64,000 nucleotides of DNA from Vulcanimicrobium alpinum (lineage in GTDB: Bacteria; Vulcanimicrobiota; Vulcanimicrobiia; Vulcanimicrobiales; Vulcanimicrobiaceae): contig NZ_AP025523.1 of the NCBI RefSeq assembly GCF_027923555.1, positions 2,112,484 to 2,176,483 on the forward strand. The letters run 5' to 3'. Under the pieces are notes generated by a model. It had not been told where the DNA came from. It saw only the letters and a list, made by a program, of their open reading frames with translations, and did no database searches. Below, piece by piece: positions 44,579 through 55,068 of this stretch. Made by a program: the position numbers and the translations under genes. Every line of letters begins with the position of its first letter. Within the stretch, counting starts at the first letter, position 1.

Positions 44579-44601
44579 TGATCGACGCGAGGAATCGGCG
44601 T

Positions 44602-45819
44602 TTACGCGCCGATCGGCGCGAGCTCGCGTTCCGCGGCGACCGCCGTGCGCAGGGCGTCCGCTTTGTCCGTCCGCTCCCACGGCAGGTCGAGGTCGGGGCG
44701 GCCGAAGTGGCCGTACGACGCCGTCTGCTTGTAGAGCGGACGACGCAAGTCGAGGTTGGCGATGATCGCCGCCGGGCGCAGGTCGAAGTGCGCCTTCACG
44801 AGCTCCGCGATCCGTTCTTCCGGGATCACGTTGGTACCGAACGTCTCGACGAGCACGCTGACCGGGTGCGCGACGCCGATCGCGTAGGCGACCTGGATCT
44901 CGCAGCGCTCGGCGAGCCCCGCCGCGACGACGTTCTTGGCGACGTACCGCGCCGCGTACGCGGCGGAGCGGTCGACCTTGGTGGGATCCTTGCCGGAGAA
45001 GGCGCCGCCGCCGTGACGGGCCATCCCGCCGTAGGTGTCGGCGATGATCTTTCGTCCGGTCAGACCGGCGTCGCCCTTCGGGCCGCCGATCACGAACCGC
45101 CCGGTCGGGTTCACGTAGATCTTCAGCGTCTCGTCGCGCAGTTCGCGCGGGATGACCGGATCGATCACGTGCTTGATGACGTCGGCGCGGATCTGTTCGA
45201 GCGTGACGTCGGGATCGTGCTGGGTCGAGATGACGACCGCGTCGACGCGCACCGGCTTGTGTCCGTCATACTCGACGGTCACCTGCGACTTGCCGTCGGG
45301 CCGCAGATACGGGAGCGTCCCGTTCTTGCGCACGTTCGCCAGCAGGCGGGTGAGGTCGTGCGCGAGCGTGATCGGCAGCGGCATGAGCTGCGGCGTCTCA
45401 CGACACGCGAAGCCGAACATCATCCCTTGATCGCCGGCGCCGGTGAGCTCGAACGGATCGCGGTCGCCGCTCTCCTTTACTTCGAGCGAGGCATCGACGC
45501 CCATCGCGATGTCGGCCGACTGCTCGTCGACCGAGACGCTGACGCCGCAGGTTTCGTAGTCGAAGCCGACGGCCGAGCGGTCGTAGCCGATCTCCTTGAT
45601 CGTGTCGCGCACGATCTTCGGGATGTCGACGTAGGTGGACGTCGTGATCTCACCGGCGATGTGGATCTGGCCGGTGATCGCGAACGTCTCGCACGCAACG
45701 CGGCCCTGCGGATCCTTTTCAAGGATCGCGTCGAGGACGGCGTCGGAGATTTGGTCGGCGACCTTGTCGGGATGTCCCTCGGTCACGGACTCCGACGTGA
45801 ACAGACGGCGGTAGGCCAT
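44602..45819 (-). CDS. metK: S-adenosylmethionine synthase (MetK)
   Basis: 405 residues with all landmarks: [18 protein letters not shown] (ATP/methionine site), [16 protein letters not shown] and the P-loop-like [19 protein letters not shown]. It makes SAM from methionine and ATP. ATG 45819 ([10 protein letters not shown]). It lies downstream of ahcY across a palindromic spacer, so methyl-donor supply and SAH removal are probably co-regulated. Confidence 0.97.
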   Translation of the reverse strand: MAYRRLFTSESVTEGHPDKVADQISDAVLDAILEKDPQGRVACETFAITGQIHIAGEITTSTYVDIPKIVRDTIKEIGYDRSAVGFDYETCGVSVSVDEQSADIAMGVDASLEVKESGDRDPFELTGAGDQGMMFGFACRETPQLMPLPITLAHDLTRLLANVRKNGTLPYLRPDGKSQVTVEYDGHKPVRVDAVVISTQHDPDVTLEQIRADVIKHVIDPVIPRELRDETLKIYVNPTGRFVIGGPKGDAGLTGRKIIADTYGGMARHGGGAFSGKDPTKVDRSAAYAARYVAKNVVAAGLAERCEIQVAYAIGVAHPVSVLVETFGTNVIPEERIAELVKAHFDLRPAAIIANLDLRRPLYKQTASYGHFGRPDLDLPWERTDKADALRTAVAAERELAPIGA

Positions 45820-46046
45820 TTATCGTGCCTCCGCTTCGCTACGGCACGGAGGTACCGTTGAAGCCTGTTCCGTCAGCGACTCCGTTGCGCTCCGTCGATG
45901 ACGAGTCTCCGCGTGTTTTTGTGCAAAAACACGCGGAGACGCACCGGAGCGCAGCGCAGGTGCTCCCGTCGCCGCACCGCGACGACGGCCATCAAACATA
46001 CCTTCACGCCGTAGCAAAGCGGAGGCGTTCTGCTGAGCACAAAGCA
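45820..46046 (-). promoter_or_regulatory. Palindromic ahcY-metK spacer, candidate leader RNA
   Basis: 227 bases without a gene. Nested pairing is visible: an outer 19-base pair (45828-45846 with 46010-46028, one mismatch), a middle GCGCTCCG/CGGAGCGC pair, and a central perfect 16-bp stem (GTCTCCGCGTGTTTTT, 45905-45920, with 45925-45940) with a 4-base loop. A small CGTCGC/GCGACG stem lies at 45967-45984. No known SAM or SAH riboswitch consensus was recognised. Confidence 0.5.
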
Positions 46047-48081
<2,035 letters not shown>

Positions 48082-48085
48082 ACGG

Positions 48086-48658
48086 TCAGTTTGCGGCCGG
48101 CGAGGGGCTGGGGCTCGCGCCGTTGCCGGCGATCGTCGGCGTCGCGAGCGTGCCGGGCGGCGGCGAGAAGTCACGCTGCGCGAGGATCGTCCACGCGGCG
48201 GCGAGCCCGCCCGCGATCGCGAGCGTCGTGAGGATCGGATGGCGCAGTTTTTCGTCGAGGCTGAGCGCGCGGTCGAGCGAGAGCGCGCCGTACCCGGTCG
48301 AGGCGAGCGCAAGCGCCCCGGCCGAGTAGACGACGTTGAGTTCGATCCCGCCTTTGGCCGCGAAGAAACCGTTCTTCGCGTGGACGCTCTGCGCCGCGAC
48401 GAGCATCGTCGCCAGCACGCCGGCCGGGCCGAGCGGCCCGCCGGCGCCGAGCGCGATCAACGCGCCCGCGGCGATTTCGTTGTACGACGCGGCCGCGGCG
48501 TACTGCGCTCCCGGCTTGAAGCCGAGCGTTTCGAAGTAGGCGCCGGCGTTCTGCGGTCCCGAGCCGTCGAACCAGCCGAACGCCTTCTGGGCGCCGTGCG
48601 ACGCGATGCTCGCACCGAGCGTGACGCGCGCGACCAGGAGCGCGAGATCGTTCATCAT
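48086..48658 (-). CDS. DoxX-family membrane protein
   Basis: 190 residues with four hydrophobic helices and the DoxX pattern: ALLVARVTLGASIASHGAQK, the AFGWFDGSG loop, then EIAAGALIALGAGGPLGPAG. C-terminal Pro/Ser-rich tail (PSPSPAAN). Function unknown; relatives couple to thiol/oxidative stress. It is 23 bases downstream of the small Sm-like gene on the same strand. Confidence 0.88.
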   Translation of the reverse strand: MMNDLALLVARVTLGASIASHGAQKAFGWFDGSGPQNAGAYFETLGFKPGAQYAAAASYNEIAAGALIALGAGGPLGPAGVLATMLVAAQSVHAKNGFFAAKGGIELNVVYSAGALALASTGYGALSLDRALSLDEKLRHPILTTLAIAGGLAAAWTILAQRDFSPPPGTLATPTIAGNGASPSPSPAAN

Positions 48659-48681
48659 GTGGTCATTCTACCGCAACGCGG

Positions 48682-48921
48682 TCACTCTACCGCGGCAGGA
48701 TCGTCCGATGCGTCTTCGATCACGGTGATGCGGTCGCCGCCGTGGATCGTCTCGACGACTTTCTCGCCGCCTTCGCGGACGGGATCGGAGATGACGGCAT
48801 AGTGGATGTGGCCGTGGCCGTGGCCGCCATCGGCGTGCAGCGTTCCGGCGAGCACGCGTCCGTCGTCGAGCGTGACGCGGACGGGCTTGCCGATGTACGG
48901 GCGGATTTCGTCGTCGGTCAT
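48682..48921 (-). CDS. Small protein with Sm-like beta fold, unknown function
   Basis: 79 residues. IRPYIGKPVRVTLDDGRVLA plus GTLHADG resembles the first strands of Sm/LSm-like small barrels. A His-Gly stretch (DGGHGHGHIHYAVI) could bind metal. It lies 42 bases downstream of the PHP gene on the same strand. No family assignment is claimed. Confidence 0.6.
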   Translation of the reverse strand: MTDDEIRPYIGKPVRVTLDDGRVLAGTLHADGGHGHGHIHYAVISDPVREGGEKVVETIHGGDRITVIEDASDDPAAVE

Positions 48922-48963
48922 AGTGGGGCCACTGTTCCGAGCGCGAGAGCGCGCGTCCTCGTC

Positions 48964-49773
48964 CTAAACACGCTCGGCAACGAGTTCCAAAAACGGACGC
49001 ACGTCCGACGGATCGACGTCGACCCCGACACCGCGCGCGTTCCAGCGCACGTCGTGGAAATCGGAGCCGGCGGTCATCACCAGATTCGCCCGCGCCGCCG
49101 CGGCGCGGTAGTGCGCGGTCTGCTGCGTGGTGTGCGTCGGATAAAAGACTTCGATCCCGGCGAGACCCGCCGCGACGAGGTCGTCGACGATCGCGTCGTC
49201 GCGCAACCGGCCGGGATGCGCGAGCACTGCGACGCCGCCGCAGGCCCGCACCACGTCGATCGCTTCGAACGGCGTGATGTGCGTCGAGGGCGCGTATCCC
49301 GGCGTGCCGCGCGAGAGCAGCGTGCGGAACGCGGTCTCGATATCGGGGACCATGCCGTGGAGCACAAGCGCCTTCGCGACGTGCGGACGACCGAGCGCAT
49401 GACCGCCGTCGGACTGCGCGAGGACCTGCTCGACGGTGAGCGGATAGCCGGCAGCGTTGAGCCCGCGGACCATCGCGTCGACGCGCGCCCGGCGATGCGT
49501 GCGGTTGCGCGCGAGCGTCTCGGCGAGCGGTGACGGACCGGTCGGGATCCCGTAGCCGAGGATGTGCACGTCGCTGCCGTCCCAGGTCGTATTGATCTCG
49601 ATGCCGGGGATGACGTGCTGGCCGGGCGCGTCGACGGCTTCGTACGCGCGGGTCGTGTCGTGATCGGTGATCGAAAACCACGAGACGCCGCGGGCCTTCA
49701 TCATCCCGACGAGCTCGCGCGGCGTGAGCGTCCCGTCGCTCTCGCGGGTGTGACTGTGAAAGTCGACCGTCAC
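48964..49773 (-). CDS. PHP-domain metal-dependent phosphoesterase
   Basis: 269 residues. The PHP metal motifs are present: VDFHSHTRESDGTLTPRELV (HxH), ITDHDTT, and later LAHPGRLRDDAIVDDL, with HGTP-like TAGSDFHDVRWNARG near the end. The stand-alone relatives include 3',5'-nucleotide bisphosphate phosphatases and tyrosine phosphatases; which one applies is unknown. GTG 49773, 7 bases after the spoVS stop. Confidence 0.88.
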   Translation of the reverse strand: MTVDFHSHTRESDGTLTPRELVGMMKARGVSWFSITDHDTTRAYEAVDAPGQHVIPGIEINTTWDGSDVHILGYGIPTGPSPLAETLARNRTHRRARVDAMVRGLNAAGYPLTVEQVLAQSDGGHALGRPHVAKALVLHGMVPDIETAFRTLLSRGTPGYAPSTHITPFEAIDVVRACGGVAVLAHPGRLRDDAIVDDLVAAGLAGIEVFYPTHTTQQTAHYRAAAARANLVMTAGSDFHDVRWNARGVGVDVDPSDVRPFLELVAERV

Positions 49774-49780
49774 CGTCGGC

Positions 49781-50098
49781 TCACGGCGCCGGCGGCGGGG
49801 CGGATTCCATGGCGCGGCGCTCCACCAGCAGCCGGATCGCGGTGCGCAAGTTCCCGTCAATTTCGACGTCGGTGAATTCAGGAACGCACCACAGATCGAT
49901 CCCGCTGGCGTGAAGGTAGGAGCGCGCGATCGCGATCGCTTTGACGGCTTGGTTGGTTGCACCGGCGCCGATCGCTTGAAGTTCGGCCGCGGGCTTTTCA
50001 CGCAACACGCCGGCGAGAGCGCCGGCGACGGAGTTGGGATTTGAATGAGCAGACACTTTGAGAACCCCGGAAGCCGGGATTCTCGGCGGCTCGATCAT
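49781..50098 (-). CDS. spoVS: Stage V sporulation protein S family protein (SpoVS)
   Basis: 105 residues with the highly conserved SpoVS core: LKVSAHSNPNSVAGALAGVL, IGAGATNQAVKAIAIARSYL, FTDVEIDGNLRTAIRLLVE. This Alba-like small protein is universal in endospore formers and also occurs in non-sporulating thermophiles and Thermus, so it does not by itself prove sporulation. ATG overlaps the upstream ymdB-like stop by 4 bases. Confidence 0.96.
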   Translation of the reverse strand: MIEPPRIPASGVLKVSAHSNPNSVAGALAGVLREKPAAELQAIGAGATNQAVKAIAIARSYLHASGIDLWCVPEFTDVEIDGNLRTAIRLLVERRAMESAPPPAP

Positions 50099-50880
50099 GC
50101 TAGGCCTCGAAGATTGATGCGTTTGATGTCGAGCGCACGTCCCGAAGCGACATCAATCGTCGTGACGGCCGCGCAAAATTGACGTGTACCCGTTTTTTGC
50201 ACGGCGAAGCGCTCCGAAACCGCATTCGTGAAACGCTCGAGGACTGCCGATGATTCCATCCCGATGACGCCGTCGGACGGGCCCGTCATCCCGACGTCGG
50301 TCAGGTAGGCCGTTCCGCCGGCGAAGATCTGCTCGTCGGAGGTTTGGACGTGGGTGTGCGTCCCGTACACAAGCGAGACGTCGCCGTCGAGGAATCGCCC
50401 CATCGCCATCTTCTCCGACGTCGCTTCGGCGTGCACGTCGACGATGATGACCGGGGTGATGTGGCGAAGCTCGTCGACCAGCGCGCGGCCGACCCGGAAC
50501 GGATCGTCGACCGGCGGCATGAAGACGCGCCCCATCAGGTTGAGCACGCCGATCGTCACGCCGTTGACCGTGAACGTCCCGACGCCGCGGCCGGGCAGGT
50601 TCGGCGGATAGTTCGCCGGGCGCAGGATGCGATCGGTCTCGTCGAGCACGGCGCGGAACTCGCGCTTGTCCCAGATATGGTTGCCGGACGTGATAAAGTC
50701 GACGCCGGCCGCGAACATCTCGTCGGCGGTGGAGGTCGTCAGCCCGAAACCGGCGGCGGCGTTCTCGCCGTTGGCGATCACCGCGTCGACGTGGTGCTGC
50801 TCGCGGGCGAGTGCGAGATGTTTCTTGAGGGTGTCGCGTCCCGGCGATCCCATGACATCGCCGACGACGAGGACGGTAAC
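50095..50880 (-). CDS. ymdB: YmdB/TIGR00282-family metallophosphoesterase with a non-canonical start
   Basis: 262 residues if started at 50880. The calcineurin-like core is clear: GENAAAGFGLTTSTADEMFA, SGNHIWDKREFRA, DVHAEATSEKMAMG, GTHTHVQTSDEQ. Family members (B. subtilis YmdB) hydrolyse 2',3'-cAMP. The first canonical start, ATG 50853, begins at GSPGRDTL and would omit VLVVGDVMG, which contains the conserved metal-binding Asp. In frame upstream there is only GTT, ACC and ATC, no ATG/GTG/TTG. A rare start at GTT 50880 (12 bases after the upstream stop) or mutation is possible. Confidence 0.85.
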   Translation of the reverse strand, partial: VTVLVVGDVMGSPGRDTLKKHLALAREQHHVDAVIANGENAAAGFGLTTSTADEMFAAGVDFITSGNHIWDKREFRAVLDETDRILRPANYPPNLPGRGVGTFTVNGVTIGVLNLMGRVFMPPVDDPFRVGRALVDELRHITPVIIVDVHAEATSEKMAMGRFLDGDVSLVYGTHTHVQTSDEQIFAGGTAYLTDVGMTGPSDGVIGMESSAVLERFTNAVSERFAVQKTGTRQFCAAVTTIDVASGRALDIKRINLRGLA

Positions 50881-50891
50881 GGTGCTCGGAG

Positions 50892-51446
50892 TTACGATCG
50901 GGCCCTTGCTTTCGCGCGTTTGCGGGCGTGGACGAAGTACACCAGCACCCGCTGTTCTTCCCGAAACCCGACCAGCCGCTGACGTTGCGACGGATCGCGC
51001 AGCGCATCGAGCGCGACGTCGACGAGCTCGTCACGCGCGGCCGGATCGTCGTCGACGGGGACGTCGGCGTGATCGCGGACGAGTATCGCGCGGAACGACT
51101 CGGCGAAGAGCGCAACGACGAGCTCGAGTTCCTCGCGGGAGAACGTCGCCGCGTCGCGGGTGACGTGGACGAACGAGACCGCCGCGTCGCGATCGCAGGT
51201 GACGGCGATCTTCGCCGGCACGTCGCCGCGCAGATCGAGGAACGTCCGCACATACTCGGAGAGGCGCTCGCCGAAGGCACGCGCCTGCACGCGGTCGAGC
51301 CGCTTGCGGACGGCGAACGACAGCGTCAGGGTCGCGTCGGCGGGGTTGGACCGGACGCTATGGATCTCCGGAAAACGCAGCAGCAGCGCCACGACTCGAT
51401 TGACCGTGTCGGCAGACTCGAAGGCTTGAAGGCGCGGCGTGGACAT
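50892..51446 (-). CDS. Protein of unknown function upstream of ymdB
   Basis: 184 residues from ATG 51446 (MSTPRLQAFES) with GAGAGA just upstream. Mixed alpha/beta: VVALLLRFPEIHSVRSNP, then alternating strands (KIAVTCDRDAAVSFVHVTRD) and a helical C-terminus (LVDVALDALRDPSQRQRLVG). It ends in Lys/Arg-rich KRAKARARS. No signal peptide or membrane helix, no family recognised. First gene of the ymdB-spoVS-PHP cluster. Confidence 0.65.
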   Translation of the reverse strand: MSTPRLQAFESADTVNRVVALLLRFPEIHSVRSNPADATLTLSFAVRKRLDRVQARAFGERLSEYVRTFLDLRGDVPAKIAVTCDRDAAVSFVHVTRDAATFSREELELVVALFAESFRAILVRDHADVPVDDDPAARDELVDVALDALRDPSQRQRLVGFREEQRVLVYFVHARKRAKARARS

Positions 51447-51594
51447 GGTTCTCTCGGCTGGGCGGGGGCGGGGGACGATCATTCGGACCCGGCTGCCGCC
51501 GGGACCTGCGGGACGGCACCCCTCCGCTGCGCGGTCCGAACGCGTCGGCTAGACCCTCACTAGGACGCCCGGGGGCGCCCGAGGGTGGCAGCCC

Positions 51595-52875
51595 TCAGCC
51601 GGCCTGCCCGGTGATCGTCAGGAAGCCCATCCAGAGTCCCAGGCCGACGCAGACAACCGCCACGGCGATCGCCACCGTGTTGCCCAGGGCCGAGTTGACC
51701 CGGTCGCCGAGGATCTTCCGGTCGTTGGCCATGACCAGCAAGAAACCGAGCACGATCGGCAGGACGAAGGCGTTGAACGCTTCGACCCAGACCGTGATGC
51801 GGATCAGCGGGAGGTGCGGGACGAGGACGATCCCGGCCGCCGCCGCCACCATCAGCATGTACATACCGTAGAAGCGCTTGGCTTCGAAGCAGCTCGCGTT
51901 GAGCGAGCAGCGCCAGGCGAAGGCCTCGCCGAAGGCCCAGGACGTCGCGAGCGAGACGACCAGCGCACCGAGCAGCGCGGCCCCCAGCAACCCTGCGCCG
52001 AACGCGATCCCCGCGAAGCGCGAGCCCGTCAACGGGACCAGCGCGAGCGCGGCGTGCGCCGCGTCGGAGATGCTGATGTGGTTGACGAACAGCGTCGCCG
52101 CGCAGGTCACGACGACCGCGACCATGATGACCTGCGTCAGCACCGCGCCGATCGCCGTGTCGAGCCGGGACAGCGGGAGATCGAGCGGCGTGAGTCCCTT
52201 GTCGACCGTCGCGGATTGCTGGTAGAAGATCATCCACGGCATGATCACCGCGCCGATGTTGCCGGCGACGAGCAGCAGATAATCGCGGTTTCCCAGCGGC
52301 TGGCTTCCGAAGAGTCCTTCGCGGATCAGCGCGCCGGGATCGGGATGCGCGACGATCGCCGCCGGGATGAAGAGCAGTTCCAACAGGCACAGGGCGAGCG
52401 CGAACACCTCGGCGCGACGGTAACGGCCGCTCAGCGCGATCCCGATGAGCACGGTCGCGCAGATCACCACGATCGGCGCGACCGGCAGGCCGAACACGAG
52501 CGCCGCGCCGGCGACGCCGATGAACTCGGTGACGAGCGCCGCGAGATTGGTGACCAGCATCGTCCCGAGCGACACCCACGTCCAGGCGAGGCCGTAGTGG
52601 CGCCGGATCAATTGGGCATGACCCTGGCCCGTCACGGTCCCCAGCCGAACCGTCATCTCCTGGACCACGAAGAGCGGCACGATCAACAGCAGCTGCAGCA
52701 GGACGAGCTTCATCCCGAACTGCGCGCCCGACGTCGCGGCCGTCGTGATGCTCCCCGCTTCGGTGTCCGCGAACGCGACGATCAAACCCGGTCCGGCGAC
52801 GGCGAGGTAACGCCACAAGCGCCCCTTGGGGCGCTGGACCGGAACGGTCTGAGAATGGGCGTGAACGGTCGCCAT
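51595..52875 (-). CDS. Nramp-family transporter with altered metal-site motifs
   Basis: 426 residues, 11 membrane helices of the Nramp/LeuT fold. Helix 1 normally carries DPGN; here the position reads GLIVAFADTEAGSITTA. Helix 6 normally carries MPHN; here it reads GAVIMPWMIFYQQSATVDKG. Met and Asp are kept but Asn and His are not, so the metal site differs from canonical Mn/Fe importers. ATG 52875 (MATVHAHSQT). Divergent from a secreted protein gene. Confidence 0.87.
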   Translation of the reverse strand: MATVHAHSQTVPVQRPKGRLWRYLAVAGPGLIVAFADTEAGSITTAATSGAQFGMKLVLLQLLLIVPLFVVQEMTVRLGTVTGQGHAQLIRRHYGLAWTWVSLGTMLVTNLAALVTEFIGVAGAALVFGLPVAPIVVICATVLIGIALSGRYRRAEVFALALCLLELLFIPAAIVAHPDPGALIREGLFGSQPLGNRDYLLLVAGNIGAVIMPWMIFYQQSATVDKGLTPLDLPLSRLDTAIGAVLTQVIMVAVVVTCAATLFVNHISISDAAHAALALVPLTGSRFAGIAFGAGLLGAALLGALVVSLATSWAFGEAFAWRCSLNASCFEAKRFYGMYMLMVAAAAGIVLVPHLPLIRITVWVEAFNAFVLPIVLGFLLVMANDRKILGDRVNSALGNTVAIAVAVVCVGLGLWMGFLTITGQAG

Positions 52876-53046
52876 GGTCCCCCGGCCGAAGAAGTGTAAC
52901 GGATCGGTAAAGCTCAGATTAGGAGGTCCGAAGTCGAAACTTAGGAACGATCTTCCCGTTTCCTCCGGCGCCGCGGTAGCGCTTTGGTCGGGGCCGTGCG
53001 CGCTCGCCCTGGCTGGAACCGTGCGCCGGCCGTCGAAGCCCCGCAA

Positions 53047-53904
53047 GTGATCGTTTTCGCTGCTGTGGTCTTGGCGCTCGCATCCCCGTCTCCGACGCCG
53101 GCACCGCACCACGCTCCGACCGCGCATGCCCACAAACCCGCTCCGCACGCGGCGGCGCCGAACCCGCTGGCGCGCGTGCTGGCGACCCCGGCGCCCACCG
53201 CCTCGGGGAACCCGTTCACGCTCGAACCGCTCCCGCCGACGCCGCTCCCGGTCATCGGGACGACCCGCAGCCGCGCGCTCTGCACCGCGATGCGCCGCGC
53301 CGTCGCGCCCGCCGTCGTCGCTGCGATGAAGAACGACGCGACGTACGGGGACTTCCGCAAGCAGCTCTACGACTACACCGTGTACGGCACCGAGACGTCG
53401 CGCGATCTCAAGCTGATGCAGATGGATCAGAAGGTCCAGTCGATGGTGAAGACGGTCGACGATCTCGAAACGGCACTGCAGTCGCACGCCTTCGACGCGC
53501 CGCCCAACGCGACGGCGAAAGACGCCGAGACGCTGGCCGCGATGCGCAGATCGATGCAGGCGGTGCTCTCCTCCCAGAAAGTGCAGCTCGACGCGATGAG
53601 CGGCTTCGTCGAAACCGAACGGATGACGCGCTTCGGCCGGCTGAGCGAATCCGAGGCCGCGCTGAAGACCGCGACGCAGCCCGAGCAGATCCGGCAGAAT
53701 CCGCAGCCCGGCGTCACGACCGAGCCGACCTCGCGTGCGTTCCTCAACGACTCGACCCAGCTGATCAAGATCCCGCAGGGGAAGATCAGCCTCGACACCG
53801 CGCGGAAACTCGACAACGACCTCAGCGATCTGGCGGCGGTGACGTCCAAACGCGAAGACGCGGCGACTGCCGTCATCGTGCCGGCGACGAATCTCTGCAA
53901 GTAG
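53047..53904 (+). CDS. Exported protein of unknown function
   Basis: 285 residues from GTG 53047. A signal peptide (VIVFAAVVLALASP) leads into a Pro/Ala/His-rich linker (PAPHHAPTAHAHKPAPHAAA). The rest is mostly helical with heptad-like stretches (LKLMQMDQKVQSMVKTVDDL, TLAAMRRSMQAVLSSQKVQL). No enzyme motif and no known domain. A short C-terminal Cys (ATNLCK) is the only cysteine pair candidate with Cys in RALCTAM. Confidence 0.65.
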   Translation: MIVFAAVVLALASPSPTPAPHHAPTAHAHKPAPHAAAPNPLARVLATPAPTASGNPFTLEPLPPTPLPVIGTTRSRALCTAMRRAVAPAVVAAMKNDATYGDFRKQLYDYTVYGTETSRDLKLMQMDQKVQSMVKTVDDLETALQSHAFDAPPNATAKDAETLAAMRRSMQAVLSSQKVQLDAMSGFVETERMTRFGRLSESEAALKTATQPEQIRQNPQPGVTTEPTSRAFLNDSTQLIKIPQGKISLDTARKLDNDLSDLAAVTSKREDAATAVIVPATNLCK

Positions 53905-53959
53905 CCGAGCAGCCTCTCGCGAGGCCGCGGCCGTCGTCCCCCCGAAGCCTCTGATCCCG

Positions 53960-54529
53960 ATGGGGGTCCCGCGCAAGCCGATCGAGCCGCCTACGCCCGA
54001 GGCGTCGGCGTTCCTCGAACAGGCGATGGACCAGTACGGGAAGGCGACCTATAATTTCGCCTACCGGCTGACCGGAAACGAGGCGGACGCACGCGATCTC
54101 ACGCAGGACGCGTTCATTCGCGTCTACCGGGCCTGGCGGTCGTTTCAGCCTGGGACGTCGTTCCTTTCGTGGATCTACCGGATCGTCACGAATCTGTACC
54201 GGGATGAACTAAGGCGACGAAAAGGACGTTTCCAGGAAGAGATACCGGGAGACAACGCTCCGCAGGAGTTCGGCGGCCAGCGACCTTTGGCGGTCGATCC
54301 CATCGAGGATTACCTCTCAGGGCAACTGGGGGAGCCACTGGCGAAGGCGCTGGCTCAGCTCTCGCCGGAACAGCGCCAAGTCGTCGTCCTCGCGGATATC
54401 GAAGAATACAGCTATCAGGAGATTGCCGACATCATGGGGTGCTCGATCGGGACGGTTCGATCGCGACTCCACCGAGCGCGGGCTCTTCTTCGTCGGCTGG
54501 TGACCAGGGCGCAACAGGAACAACGATGA
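53960..54529 (+). CDS. ECF-type RNA polymerase sigma factor
   Basis: 189 residues. Sigma region 2 (AYRLTGNEADARDLTQDAFI, RVYRAWRSF, FLSWIYRIVTNLYRDELRR) and region 4 (LSPEQRQVVVLADIEEYSYQ, IADIMGCSIGTVRSRLHRAR) are both present with no region 3, as in SigW/ECF factors. ATG 53960. It overlaps the anti-sigma gene by 4 bases, a classical sigma/anti-sigma pair. Confidence 0.95.
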   Translation: MGVPRKPIEPPTPEASAFLEQAMDQYGKATYNFAYRLTGNEADARDLTQDAFIRVYRAWRSFQPGTSFLSWIYRIVTNLYRDELRRRKGRFQEEIPGDNAPQEFGGQRPLAVDPIEDYLSGQLGEPLAKALAQLSPEQRQVVVLADIEEYSYQEIADIMGCSIGTVRSRLHRARALLRRLVTRAQQEQR

Positions 54530-55068
54530 CCACCCACTATGATCGCGACACCCTCATCGACTATCTTCACGGCGCGCTGAAACCGGCGACCGACGCCGCC
54601 GTCTTCGCGCACCTCGAATCGGGCTGCGACCGTTGCCAGCTCGTGCTCGACGAAGAGTCGGGGCTGACCGAGATACTGCGCCGCGCCGCAGCCGCTTCCG
54701 AACTCGAGTTCCCCGCGATGGTGAAAGCCCGCGTCTGGGACGCGGTCCGTCACGAGCGGCCGTCGGTCTTCGACCGAATTCGGAGCCGCTGGGGCCCGGC
54801 GATCGCCGTCCCCGTCGCAGCCGCGGTCGCGCTAGCCGCGTATTTCGGCACGCCCGTCCTGCGCGGCGGGAACACCGCCTCGGGGATCACCGCGAGCTAC
54901 TACCTCGACGAGCACAACGCCGAAGCGATGCAGAACCCGCTGGGGCCCAACGTCGGCCCCGCAGTGTACTCGCCCGACACGGCGACGAGCTCGAATTCGA
55001 CCGCTGCTTCGTACATCGATACCGCCGACGCCGCGACCCTCGACAGCGCCGACGGTGCGCTCCGCTAG
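54526..55068 (+). CDS. Probable anti-sigma factor (zinc-finger type, one transmembrane helix)
   Basis: 180 residues. The N-terminal part has a ZAS-like element: HLESGCDRCQLVL (H...CxxC). A membrane helix follows (AIAVPVAAAVALAAYFGTPV, about residues 85-105) and an extracytoplasmic Ser/Thr/Ala-rich tail. It would sequester the upstream sigma factor until released by a signal. ATG 54526 shares bases with the sigma stop; its own stop overlaps the RseB-like gene. Confidence 0.85.
   Translation: MTTHYDRDTLIDYLHGALKPATDAAVFAHLESGCDRCQLVLDEESGLTEILRRAAAASELEFPAMVKARVWDAVRHERPSVFDRIRSRWGPAIAVPVAAAVALAAYFGTPVLRGGNTASGITASYYLDEHNAEAMQNPLGPNVGPAVYSPDTATSSNSTAASYIDTADAATLDSADGALR

Noticed and set aside
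45820-46046. A canonical SAM-I, SAM-II or SAH riboswitch
   Set aside because: The known conserved cores are not visible; only nested inverted repeats are. Kept as an unnamed candidate leader.
49781-50098. Proof of endospore formation from spoVS
   Set aside because: SpoVS also occurs in non-sporulating lineages, and no other sporulation-specific genes are in the window.
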